11,916 nucleotides of DNA. Source: an uncultured Prevotella sp. GTDB lineage: Bacteria; Bacteroidota; Bacteroidia; Bacteroidales; Bacteroidaceae. The DNA is taken from assembly GCA_900553965.1 (NCBI GenBank), contig USFX01000075.1, forward strand, positions 1 to 11,916, in the 5' to 3' direction. Both the position numbers and the translations under genes were made by a program. The notes below the pieces were generated by a model. It did no database searches. It was given only the letters and a program-made list of their open reading frames with translations, and was not told where the DNA came from. This document shows, piece after piece, positions 6,483-11,916 of this stretch. Within the stretch, counting starts at the first letter, position 1, and each line of letters begins with the position of its first letter.

Positions 6483-7337
6483 ATGTCATTTGAAAGAAAA
6501 ACGTGGCTGGGGCTGATGGCTGCCTCGCTGATGATGCTTTCGTGTAACGCCGGAAACGGCGGGCGCCCGCTGATGGGCGGAAATATCGGCGGCGGAGACC
6601 GTCATGAGACCACCGCGGCCGTGGCCGACGGCGCTGCGGAGCCGGCGGAGGGACTCGAACTGCCGGCGATGAGGCCGTCAAGCGGTGAGCAGATACTGCG
6701 GCGCACGGCCTACACGGCGTCATACAACAAGGAGAACCGGCTGCCCGACTGGGTGGCGTGGCACCTGACGGCGGACCACACCACCGGCGCTTATGGCCGC
6801 AAGGGGATAAAATTCCGTGAGGACGAGGACGTGGCCGAGCCGCGCGCCACGGACGCCGACTACTATAACTCGGGCTACGACCGTGGCCACATGTGTCCCT
6901 CGGCTGACTGCAAGTGGAGCGAGGAGGCTCAGCTGGAGTCGTTTCTCTTCACCAACGCCTGTCCCCAGGTTCACGGTCTGAACGCCGGCGACTGGAACGA
7001 AATCGAGCAGCAGTGCCGCCGCTGGACCAAGGAGTTCGGCAGTCTCTATATCGTCAGCGGCCCGGTCTTCTATCGTGGCAGCCACAAGAAGATAGGCCGT
7101 AACAAGGTTGTCGTGCCCGAAGCCTTCTTCAAGGTCGTGCTCTGCATGGAAGGCGAGCCCAAGGCCATTGGCTTTATATATAAGAATGTGTCGGGCAACC
7201 GCCCCAAATCGTCCTACGTCAACACCGTCGACGAGGTGGAGCGCATCACCGGCCTCGACTTCTTCCCGGCCCTGCCCGACGACGTGGAGGAGCGGGTGGA
7301 GAGCCGGACGGAGCTCAGCGACTGGGGACTGGAGTGA
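6483..7337 (+). CDS. DNA/RNA non-specific endonuclease, lipoprotein
   Basis: Secreted sugar-non-specific nuclease of the NucA/Serratia type (beta-beta-alpha-metal fold), 284 residues. The N-terminus is a lipoprotein signal with lipobox LMMLSC and acylated Cys21, so it should be anchored to a membrane after export. A low-complexity Gly/Ala linker follows (about 22-60), then the nuclease domain (about 75-262). The catalytic motif DRGH is at 133-136 with His136 as general base. Asn167 and Glu175 in GLNAGDWNEIE fit the family's metal-binding Asn and Glu by spacing (+31 and +39 from the His, as in Anabaena NucA). No Asp/Glu-rich surface-export signal follows the Cys. The likely role is degrading external or periplasmic nucleic acid. 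An adjacent immunity protein such as NuiA was not recognised. The TGA overlaps the next start. Confidence 0.9.
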   Translation: MSFERKTWLGLMAASLMMLSCNAGNGGRPLMGGNIGGGDRHETTAAVADGAAEPAEGLELPAMRPSSGEQILRRTAYTASYNKENRLPDWVAWHLTADHTTGAYGRKGIKFREDEDVAEPRATDADYYNSGYDRGHMCPSADCKWSEEAQLESFLFTNACPQVHGLNAGDWNEIEQQCRRWTKEFGSLYIVSGPVFYRGSHKKIGRNKVVVPEAFFKVVLCMEGEPKAIGFIYKNVSGNRPKSSYVNTVDEVERITGLDFFPALPDDVEERVESRTELSDWGLE

Positions 7338-7894
7338 TGATGACGCTTGAAGAACTGCGGATGCGGCTGGCCGGACGGCTTCATGCCGCGGACATCGAGG
7401 GGTTGTGCCGCATGGCAGAGGGCAGTGGAGGCGACGGGATGAAGGCCGCGCTTTTTTGCCTCGCCGGCGACGGAGACCGTCGCGTGGCGTCGAACGCCCT
7501 CTGGGTGTTCTCCCGTTTCAGGGCGCCGGAGCGCCGCTGGCTTCAGGCGAGGCAGGAGGAGCTGGTGGACATGGCCATTGCGGCACCGGACGTGACGAGC
7601 CGCCGTCTTGTCCTGACGCTGCTTGAACATCAGACGTTTGCCGCCGCCGACATACGCACAGACTTTCTCGACGTCTGCCTCGGCCGCATGCTGTCCGACG
7701 ACGAGCCTGTCTCGATACGCTCGCTGTCGATGAAACTGGCGTACAGGATGTGCTGCCACTATCCCGAACTGCTCGAAGAGCTGCGCATGTCAATCGCCAT
7801 GATTGACGCGGCGGCGGCCGGATCGGCCGGACTGAGGTCGTGCCGGAGGAATGTCCTGCGGCAGATGGAGAAGGCAGGGAAGGGGAGAGGATGA
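7337..7894 (+). CDS. Unknown helical protein, possibly HEAT-repeat-like
   Basis: Not a family I recognise by name. The product of 185 residues looks entirely alpha-helical and soluble, with no signal peptide or membrane helix. Successive amphipathic helices with Arg/Leu-rich spacing (DGDRRVASNALWVFSRF, TSRRLVLTLLEHQTF, PVSIRSLSMKLAYRM) resemble HEAT/ARM-type repeats. The C-terminus is basic (LRSCRRNVLRQMEKAGKGRG). The ATG at 7337 overlaps the nuclease stop (TGATG), implying translational coupling; GTG at 7334 and ATG at 7340 are alternatives. Context suggests co-expression with the exported nuclease, but since the product is cytoplasmic a direct partnership is only a guess. Coding potential is supported by length, by GC-rich codons like its neighbours and by tight coupling. 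Confidence 0.75.
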   Translation: MMTLEELRMRLAGRLHAADIEGLCRMAEGSGGDGMKAALFCLAGDGDRRVASNALWVFSRFRAPERRWLQARQEELVDMAIAAPDVTSRRLVLTLLEHQTFAAADIRTDFLDVCLGRMLSDDEPVSIRSLSMKLAYRMCCHYPELLEELRMSIAMIDAAAAGSAGLRSCRRNVLRQMEKAGKGRG

Positions 7895-7922
7895 GCCGCT
7901 TTATGCTTAAAAAGACTTAAAA

Positions 7923-7952
7923 TCAGGCGTTTCGCTATCGCGCTATGCCTGA
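7923..7952 (+). terminator. Weak hairpin after the nuclease operon
   Basis: TCAGGCGT (7923-7930) pairs with ATGCCTGA (7945-7952), with one G-U pair, around a 14-nt loop. It lies between the end of the helical protein gene and the promoter of the Nif3-like gene. The following sequence is only partly T-rich (GTAATTTT) and overlaps that promoter, so this may or may not terminate. Confidence 0.35.
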
Positions 7953-7959
7953 AAAGTTG

Positions 7960-7967
7960 TAATTTTG
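7960..7967 (+). promoter_or_regulatory. -7 promoter element for the Nif3-like operon
   Basis: TAATTTTG matches TAnnTTTG exactly. It lies 34 nt before the GTG start at 8002, giving a leader near 30 nt. No clear -33 motif. Confidence 0.6.
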
Positions 7968-8001
7968 CACTTTCAAAGAATACATATAAAAGCTGAAAAG
8001 C

Positions 8002-8787
8002 GTGAAGATTAAGGAAGTGTTGAGCGCCCTTGAACGATTCGCGCCTCTGCCCTTGCAGGAAGGATGGGACAATGCCGGCCTGCAGGTTGGACTGACAGAG
8101 GCGGAGGTTTCAGGGGCTTTATTGTGCCTTGACGTGAACGAACGTATCATCGACGAGGCTGTTGCGAAAGGACTGAACCTCGTCGTGTCCCACCATCCGC
8201 TGCTGTTCCGCGGGCTGAAGACCATCGGCGACGGCGACTATGTGCAGCGGACGGTCATGAAAGCCATCAGGAACGGCATCACCGTGGTGTCGATGCATAC
8301 CAATATGGACAATGCCCGCGGCGGTGTCAACTATAAGATTGCTGAGAAGATGGGGCTCACGGACGTGCGTTTCATGGCGCCGAAGACCGTCGACGGCGTT
8401 GAGGCGGGCAGCGGAGTGGTCGGCGAACTGCCGGAGGAGATGGCTGCCGACGACTTCGTGCTGATGGTCAAGCGTGTGTTCGGCGTGGAGTGTGCCATGT
8501 GCAACGAGCTTTTGCGCCGCAAGATACGCCGTGTTGCCATCTGCGGCGGAGCGGGAGACTTCCTGCTCGACGACGCCGTCAGGGCAGGGGCTGACGCCTT
8601 CATAACCGGCGAGATGCACTATCACGTCTATTTCGGCCGCGAACAGCAGCTGCAGATATGCGTCATCGGCCACTATCAGAGTGAGCAATATACGTCCGAG
8701 GTGTTCCGTAAGGTGATTGAAGAAGCCTGTCCGGGGCTGCCGCTGCATATTGCCGAGACATGCACCAACCCGATATATTATCTCTGA
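8002..8787 (+). CDS. Nif3-like dinuclear metal centre protein
   Basis: Member of the NIF3/YbgI (DUF34) family, 261 residues, short form lacking the middle PII-like domain of the roughly 370-residue versions. Metal ligands of the toroidal hexamer family are all present: SHHP with His64 and His65, MHTNMD with His99 and Asp103, and GHYQSE with His224 and Glu228. The N-terminal signature WDNAGLQVG is at 22-30. The biochemical role is still unsettled; GTP cyclohydrolase-like annotations exist for relatives and should not be taken literally. It starts with GTG: an in-frame TAA at 7987-7989 excludes upstream starts, and MKIKEVLSALE is the usual family beginning. It is 56 nt from the next gene, a pairing often seen in bacteria, and probably cotranscribed with it. 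Confidence 0.93.
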   Translation: MKIKEVLSALERFAPLPLQEGWDNAGLQVGLTEAEVSGALLCLDVNERIIDEAVAKGLNLVVSHHPLLFRGLKTIGDGDYVQRTVMKAIRNGITVVSMHTNMDNARGGVNYKIAEKMGLTDVRFMAPKTVDGVEAGSGVVGELPEEMAADDFVLMVKRVFGVECAMCNELLRRKIRRVAICGGAGDFLLDDAVRAGADAFITGEMHYHVYFGREQQLQICVIGHYQSEQYTSEVFRKVIEEACPGLPLHIAETCTNPIYYL

Positions 8788-8843
8788 CGGGCGGCGACGA
8801 CGGCATTGAAGAAAGAACAACAAACCAAAAAATCATAAAGAAC

Positions 8844-9692
8844 ATGGCAAAGAAAGAAATTACAGACTTGTCAGTTGAAGAGAAACTGAGAACCCTCTAT
8901 CAGTTGCAGACAGCCCTGTCGGCCATCGACGAGAAGAAGGCGCTGCGCGGCGAGCTGCCCCTTGAGGTGCAGGACCTTGAGGACGACATCGCCGGTCTGT
9001 CCATCCGCATCGAGAAGATACAGCGGGACATCGAGGAATTCCGTCAGGCCGTGAGCCAGAAGAAGGCCGAGATTGCTGAGGCTCAGGCCAGCGTGGAGCG
9101 CTACAAGTCGCAGCTGAACGACGTCAAGAACAACCGCGAGTATGACACGTTGAGCAAGGAAATTGAGTTCCAGACGCTGGAAATCGAGCTTTGCAACAAG
9201 AAAATCAAGGAGGCTCTCGTGCGCATCAGCGAGAAGGAGAACGAGCTCGGCATGAGCGAGGAGACTCTTGCCGACCGCCGCAACGACCTGGAGCTGAAGA
9301 AGAGCGAGCTGGACGAAATCATGGAGGAGACCCGCGCCGAAGAGGAGATACTCAAGCAGAAGGTCAAGGAGCTGGAAGTGAAGATAGAGCCGCGTCTTCT
9401 CATGTCGTTCAAGCGCATACGCAAGAACGCCCGCAACGGCCTCGGTGTCGTCTACGTCCAGCGTGACGCCTGCGGCGGATGCTTCAACAAGATTCCGCCA
9501 CAGCGCCAGCTCGACATCCGCATGCACAAGAAAATCATCGTCTGCGAGTATTGCGGCCGCATCCTCATCGACCCCGAACTGGCCGGTGTGAAGACCGAAA
9601 AGCCCGCCGCTCAGGAGGAGAAGAAGACGCGCAAGCGCGCCATCCGCAAGACGGTGAAGAAGGAAGAGAGCGAGGAGGATTTCGGAGCATAA
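8844..9692 (+). CDS. C4-type zinc-ribbon, coiled-coil protein (DUF164/CT398-like)
   Basis: Cytoplasmic protein of 282 residues. Residues about 12-185 are a long charged, heptad-patterned antiparallel coiled coil containing the family block NNREYDTLSKEIE (97-109). A zinc ribbon follows: CGGC at 210-213 and CEYC at 234-237 supply four Cys ligands. A Lys/Glu-rich tail ends EEDFGA. The family is related to Chlamydia CT398, proposed to act in nucleic-acid or protein-complex interactions; its exact role is unknown. The start at 8844 (MAKKEI) is chosen because the longer frame begins inside the Nif3-like gene. No promoter lies in the 56-nt gap, so it is likely expressed with the Nif3-like gene, and the strong hairpin at 9802-9845 would close the unit. 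Confidence 0.9.
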   Translation: MAKKEITDLSVEEKLRTLYQLQTALSAIDEKKALRGELPLEVQDLEDDIAGLSIRIEKIQRDIEEFRQAVSQKKAEIAEAQASVERYKSQLNDVKNNREYDTLSKEIEFQTLEIELCNKKIKEALVRISEKENELGMSEETLADRRNDLELKKSELDEIMEETRAEEEILKQKVKELEVKIEPRLLMSFKRIRKNARNGLGVVYVQRDACGGCFNKIPPQRQLDIRMHKKIIVCEYCGRILIDPELAGVKTEKPAAQEEKKTRKRAIRKTVKKEESEEDFGA

Positions 9693-9801
9693 TGATTTTT
9701 TAGCGATGACGAGAGAACGTATGAGCCATTGGCTGGCTGCCATGGTATAGGCGTAATCTCGTTTTTGCCCGCTTCGATGTTGTAGCGGATTTATATTTGG
9801 A

Positions 9802-9850
9802 ACACGGAGACACAGAGAGGATGACAAAACTCTGTGTCTCCGTGTCTTTT
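9802..9850 (+). terminator. Hairpin plus T-run after the zinc-ribbon gene
   Basis: ACACGGAGACACAGAG (9802-9817) pairs perfectly with 9830-9845 around a 12-nt loop, and CTTTTATTATT follows. This has the form of an intrinsic terminator in the plus direction. The arm sequence also looks like a dispersed Bacteroidetes repeat, so it may be a repeat recruited as terminator. Confidence 0.65.
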
Positions 9851-10125
9851 ATTATTCAAGAATGACATGAATACTGCTTTGGAATAAAGACTTTGCGCTT
9901 TTGCGTTTACGTTATTTTCCGCTGTTGTGTTTAAAGAATGGTGGGTGTCGTTAATAAAGATTTCGAACACTCGTGATTGCAAATCTGCTACAGATTGACT
10001 GAGATTATTCCACTTAAAGACTTCCAAATGAGCTTATTACATTGATATTAATAGAACTGTCACTACAAACTCCGGATGGGCCGAAAATATTTCCGGAAAC
10101 TTCGTGCGGTCTCATGGCTAATCGC
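9851..10125. other. Gene-free interval before the transposase
   Basis: No supported gene. It contains CTTTGCGCTTTTGCG (9892-9906), akin to the hairpin arms near 108 and 2012, and a 35-bp dispersed repeat. A 78-codon minus-strand frame (9791-10027) begins with TTG, and its 3' portion is made of the hairpin at 9802-9845. It has no recognisable family features and I do not call it a gene. The interval is AT-richer than the neighbouring genes, in keeping with remnants of mobile or repeat DNA. Confidence 0.5.
9998..10032. repeat. 35-bp dispersed repeat, copy 2
   Basis: This matches 34-68 at 30 of 35 positions, same orientation. The two copies are about 10 kb apart, both beside large hairpins. It could be the end of a longer non-autonomous element; only this part is shared within the window. 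Confidence 0.6.
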
Positions 10126-10133
10126 TATCTTTG
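10126..10133 (+). promoter_or_regulatory. -7 promoter element for the transposase gene
   Basis: TATCTTTG, a perfect TAnnTTTG match, ends 13 nt before the ATG at 10147. This supports that start over an upstream in-frame one at 10042. The transcript would have almost no leader. Confidence 0.6.
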
Positions 10134-10146
10134 CAAATCCGTGATT

Positions 10147-10890
10147 ATGAATAATAAATATCAAAACACATATCGTATTCCGACGTGCCGTGTGTCATGG
10201 CATGGCTATGACGGCGGTGTATATTTCATAACGATATGTACGGCCGGCCATGTGCATTATTTTGGTGAGATAATAGGGAAGGGCATTGTAGAGACGTCAC
10301 ATTGTGACGTCTCTACCGGGAAATTGCCCATTGGTGAAACGTCTGTACGCGGAACATCTGCTTGTGAGACGCCACGGTGTGACGTCTCTACTGGGGCGGA
10401 ACCGTGTATGCAGTTTTCTGAAATAGGGAGATATACAGATGTCTGTGTTCACAAGATGGAGACATTGTATGATGACATTCAGGTGCCGTTATATCAGATA
10501 ATGCCAAATCATATACATCTGATTGTAATTGTGAGAACACCCGTTGTAGAGACGTCACATTGTGGCGTCTCCCAAGAAAAATTCTCCCAAGACAAGATTT
10601 TCCACGACAAAATCTCCTCAGAAAAGACTGCGGGTACGCAAGTCCATCCGCAAGAAAATGGCAAAAACAAAAAGATGAGACGGATTGCCGGCCATTGCGG
10701 GCGGTTGTCCCATGTTATTTCTCATTTTAAAGCGGCGGTTACTTCTTTTGCCCGTGAAAATAGAATTGATTTCGCATGGCAGACGCGGTTTCATGACCAT
10801 ATCGTGCGTGATCAAAACGAACTGAACCTTATTGCTGAATATATAGAAAACAATGTCGCTAATTGGCAATCAGACAGAATGAATATCTGA
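10147..10890 (+). CDS. REP-associated tyrosine transposase (RAYT, Y1_Tnp family) with embedded palindromes
   Basis: HUH-type single-strand nuclease of the IS200/RAYT superfamily, 247 residues. RAYTs cut and join DNA at REP hairpins and are usually single-copy domesticated genes. The N-terminal strand is clear (WHGYDGGVYFITICT at 18-32, then HYFGEI). The HUH motif is HIH at 122-124 in QIMPNHIHLIVIV. The C-terminal RAYT block WQTRFHDHIVRD (211-222) and the presumed catalytic Tyr232 (EYIENNVANW) are intact. Two stretches look inserted relative to my recollection of the family: about 45-87, between the FGEI strand and MQFSEIGRY, and about 132-175, after the HUH strand. Both contain the palindromes described separately, encoding VETSHCDVSTG, CETPRCDVSTG and VETSHCGVSQ. 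Base use is AT-richer than neighbours, suggesting transfer. Motifs are intact, so activity is possible but unproven. Confidence 0.88.
   Translation: MNNKYQNTYRIPTCRVSWHGYDGGVYFITICTAGHVHYFGEIIGKGIVETSHCDVSTGKLPIGETSVRGTSACETPRCDVSTGAEPCMQFSEIGRYTDVCVHKMETLYDDIQVPLYQIMPNHIHLIVIVRTPVVETSHCGVSQEKFSQDKIFHDKISSEKTAGTQVHPQENGKNKKMRRIAGHCGRLSHVISHFKAAVTSFARENRIDFAWQTRFHDHIVRDQNELNLIAEYIENNVANWQSDRMNI
10288..10316. repeat. REP-like palindrome 1 inside the RAYT gene
   Basis: GTAGAGACGTCAC (10288-10300), loop ATT, and GTGACGTCTCTAC (10304-10316) form a perfect 13-bp hairpin. It is in frame and encodes residues 48-57 (VETSHCDVST). It looks like a dispersed palindromic repeat of the GTAGAGACG...CGTCTCTAC type. 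Confidence 0.85.
10364..10391. repeat. REP-like palindrome 2 inside the RAYT gene
   Basis: The right arm GTGACGTCTCTAC (10379-10391) is identical to that of palindrome 1. The left arm GTGAGACGCCAC (10364-10375) has lost an A and carries one changed base; the loop is GGT. It has the same reading frame as palindrome 1 and encodes CETPRCDVST. Confidence 0.75.
10546..10573. repeat. REP-like palindrome 3 inside the RAYT gene
   Basis: The left arm GTAGAGACGTCAC (10546-10558) and loop ATT are identical to palindrome 1. The right arm GTGGCGTCTC (10562-10571) pairs with one G-U wobble, and the last bases are diverged. It lies just after the HUH-motif strand in the same frame and encodes VETSHCGVS. 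Confidence 0.78.
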
Positions 10891-10979
10891 CCACACAAAA
10901 AAATAAACGGCTTCACATGTAGTTTTTTATGTCCGGCCGGCGTCTAACGTGCAGTTACTAACAATCGGATAGAGACAAA

Positions 10980-11459
10980 ATGGACAGAACAGAAGAAAGA
11001 TTCGCCCAAGTGGTGAAGGAACACAGGAGCACGATATACACCGTATGCTACATGTTCTCAAAGGATGCGGACGAAGTGGCCGACCTCTTTCAGGATGTGC
11101 TGGTGAACGTCTGGCGCGGCTTCGAGGGCTTTGAGCGGCGCAGCGACGTCCGGACGTGGATATACCGTGTGGCCCTCAACACATGTATATCGGCAGAGAG
11201 AAAGAAACGCCGGCGGGCGGCGATACCGCTATCGGTGGACGTCGACCTGTTCAGCGGCGGCGATGACGACAGCGGACAGGTGGCGCTGCTCCACGACCGT
11301 ATCATGAAGCTGCGGCCGTTCGACCGTGCCATCGTGCTGCTATGGCTGGAGAACATGAGCTATGAGGAGATAGGGGCCGTCGTTGGTATAACGGCAAAGA
11401 ACGTCTCTGTCCGGCTGTACAGAATCAAGGAACAGCTGAAACGGATGTCTGACCAATAA
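10980..11459 (+). CDS. ECF-type RNA polymerase sigma factor
   Basis: Group 4 sigma-70 factor of 159 residues that would direct RNA polymerase to a small regulon. Region 2 spans about 7-77: the core-binding helix is DLFQDVLVNVWRGF (35-48), and the -10 recognition part is FERRSDVRTWIYRVALNTCIS (51-71). A short acidic linker with DVDLFSGGDDD follows (87-97). Region 4, the helix-turn-helix for the -35 element, lies at about 103-156 (MSYEEIGAVVGITAKNVSVRLYRIKEQL). The start at 10980 gives the usual family N-terminus. It is followed after 14 nt by a membrane protein gene, so the two are probably one operon. That partner is a plausible membrane regulator, although it is not a FecR- or RseA-type anti-sigma factor. 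No clear promoter was found in the 89-nt gap after the transposase gene. Confidence 0.9.
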   Translation: MDRTEERFAQVVKEHRSTIYTVCYMFSKDADEVADLFQDVLVNVWRGFEGFERRSDVRTWIYRVALNTCISAERKKRRRAAIPLSVDVDLFSGGDDDSGQVALLHDRIMKLRPFDRAIVLLWLENMSYEEIGAVVGITAKNVSVRLYRIKEQLKRMSDQ

Positions 11460-11473
11460 AAAACTGCAATAAT

Positions 11474-11916
11474 ATGGAAAATCTTAATGAACTTGAAACC
11501 ATGCGCTCCCAAATGGACGCGCTGAAAAGACAGCTGGAACACCAGACCATCATCAACGACCGGATTCTCCGGCGGGCGGTCAGCGGAAACACGTCGTGGA
11601 TACGCCGCCGCTAAATCATCTGCATCGTCGCGTCACTGCTGATGGTGCCCTACACCCTCATTGTCTTCCACCACATCGGCCTTTCGCTGGCGTTTGCCGT
11701 CGCCACATGCCTCTTCATGCTCACGGCCGCCGGCTACACCTATTATAATATGAGAGCCCTCAACCGCGACTTCCTCATGGAGGCCGACCTCGTCGGGGCA
11801 GGGCAGGGGATAGCCCGTGCGCGGAAGATGGACGCCGACTGGCTGAAGTTCGGCATACCGACGGTCATCTTGTGGCTCATCTGGTTCTTCCTTGAGGGCT
11901 ACGGACTCTATGGCTT
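11474..11916 (+). pseudogene. Sigma-linked membrane protein interrupted by in-frame TAA (partial)
   Basis: From ATG 11474 the frame reads a charged N-terminus likely to form a coiled coil (MENLNELETMRSQMDALKRQ onwards) to Trp42-Ile43-Arg-Arg-Arg, then a TAA at 11612-11614. The same frame continues open to the window end with three hydrophobic segments (about codons 48-66, 70-92 and 127-146) separated by a basic cytoplasm-like loop. Charged helix, then Arg cluster, then membrane helices is a sensible whole protein, so this looks like one gene split by a single substitution, not a frameshift. An internal restart at ATG 11642 would keep most of the membrane part. Coupled 14 nt after the sigma factor, the intact form could be its membrane regulator; that is inference. 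Sequencing error is an alternative. The 3' end is outside the window. Confidence 0.65.

Noticed and set aside
8871..9827. 318-codon minus-strand frame opposite the zinc-ribbon gene
   Set aside because: Leu/Ala-rich antisense reading of a Glu/Lys coiled coil; the plus-strand product has clear family motifs.
9791..10027. 78-codon minus-strand frame in the interval before the transposase
   Set aside because: It begins with TTG, has no recognised features, and its ending is made of a hairpin repeat; not enough to call a gene.
11600..11620. Frameshift in the sigma-linked membrane protein
   Set aside because: The same frame makes sense before and after the TAA, so a single base substitution fits better than an indel.

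Overview
The window looks like a stretch of chromosome from a Bacteroidales bacterium, most likely Prevotella or a close relative. Reasons: AT-rich Bacteroidetes-type -7 promoter elements (TAnnTTTG) stand in front of most transcription units; starts lack strong Shine-Dalgarno sequences; genes are GC-rich and tightly coupled; intergenic gaps are packed with hairpin repeats; and the gene families (a FadL-like porin, a 7TM-HD cyclic-di-AMP phosphodiesterase, a Nif3/C4-zinc-ribbon pair, a RAYT transposase, an ECF sigma factor with a membrane partner) are typical of that group. The assignment rests on pattern recognition, not on a search.

Layout. 1-295 is a mosaic of dispersed repeats and hairpins. 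296-1876 (minus) is an OmpP1/FadL-type outer-membrane protein with an unusual alanine-rich insertion. 2114-4234 (minus) is PgpH, whose last residues are encoded by a dispersed repeat. 4235-4781 is a divergent intergenic region with both promoters, five 22-bp-spaced palindromes and a REP-like remnant. 4782-6232 (plus) is a translationally coupled fetA-fetB metal-export ABC system. 6233-6482 holds a 10-bp-period GGAGA repeat, a hairpin and a triple 27-bp direct repeat. 6483-7894 is a lipoprotein DNA/RNA non-specific endonuclease overlapping a helical protein of unknown function. 8002-9692 is a Nif3-like dinuclear-metal protein followed by a coiled-coil C4 zinc-ribbon protein, ending in a strong hairpin plus T-run. 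10147-10890 is a REP-associated tyrosine transposase (RAYT) with three palindromic repeats inside its own reading frame. 10980-11459 is an ECF-type sigma factor, and 11474-window end is a membrane protein interrupted by an in-frame TAA.

Functionally most genes are ordinary housekeeping or envelope functions: outer-membrane transport, c-di-AMP turnover, metal export, periplasmic nuclease, metal-binding conserved proteins and a signalling sigma factor. The accessory part is the repeat biology. The strongest candidate for something new is the RAYT gene: three near-identical hairpin palindromes of REP type lie in-frame in the transposase coding sequence, all in the only one of the three forward frames in which such a palindrome is open. 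Secondary leads are the palindrome array between pgpH and fetA, the two phased repeat arrays between fetB and the nuclease, the repeat-encoded tail of PgpH, and the nonsense codon in the putative sigma-factor partner. No rRNA, tRNA or CRISPR array was seen.
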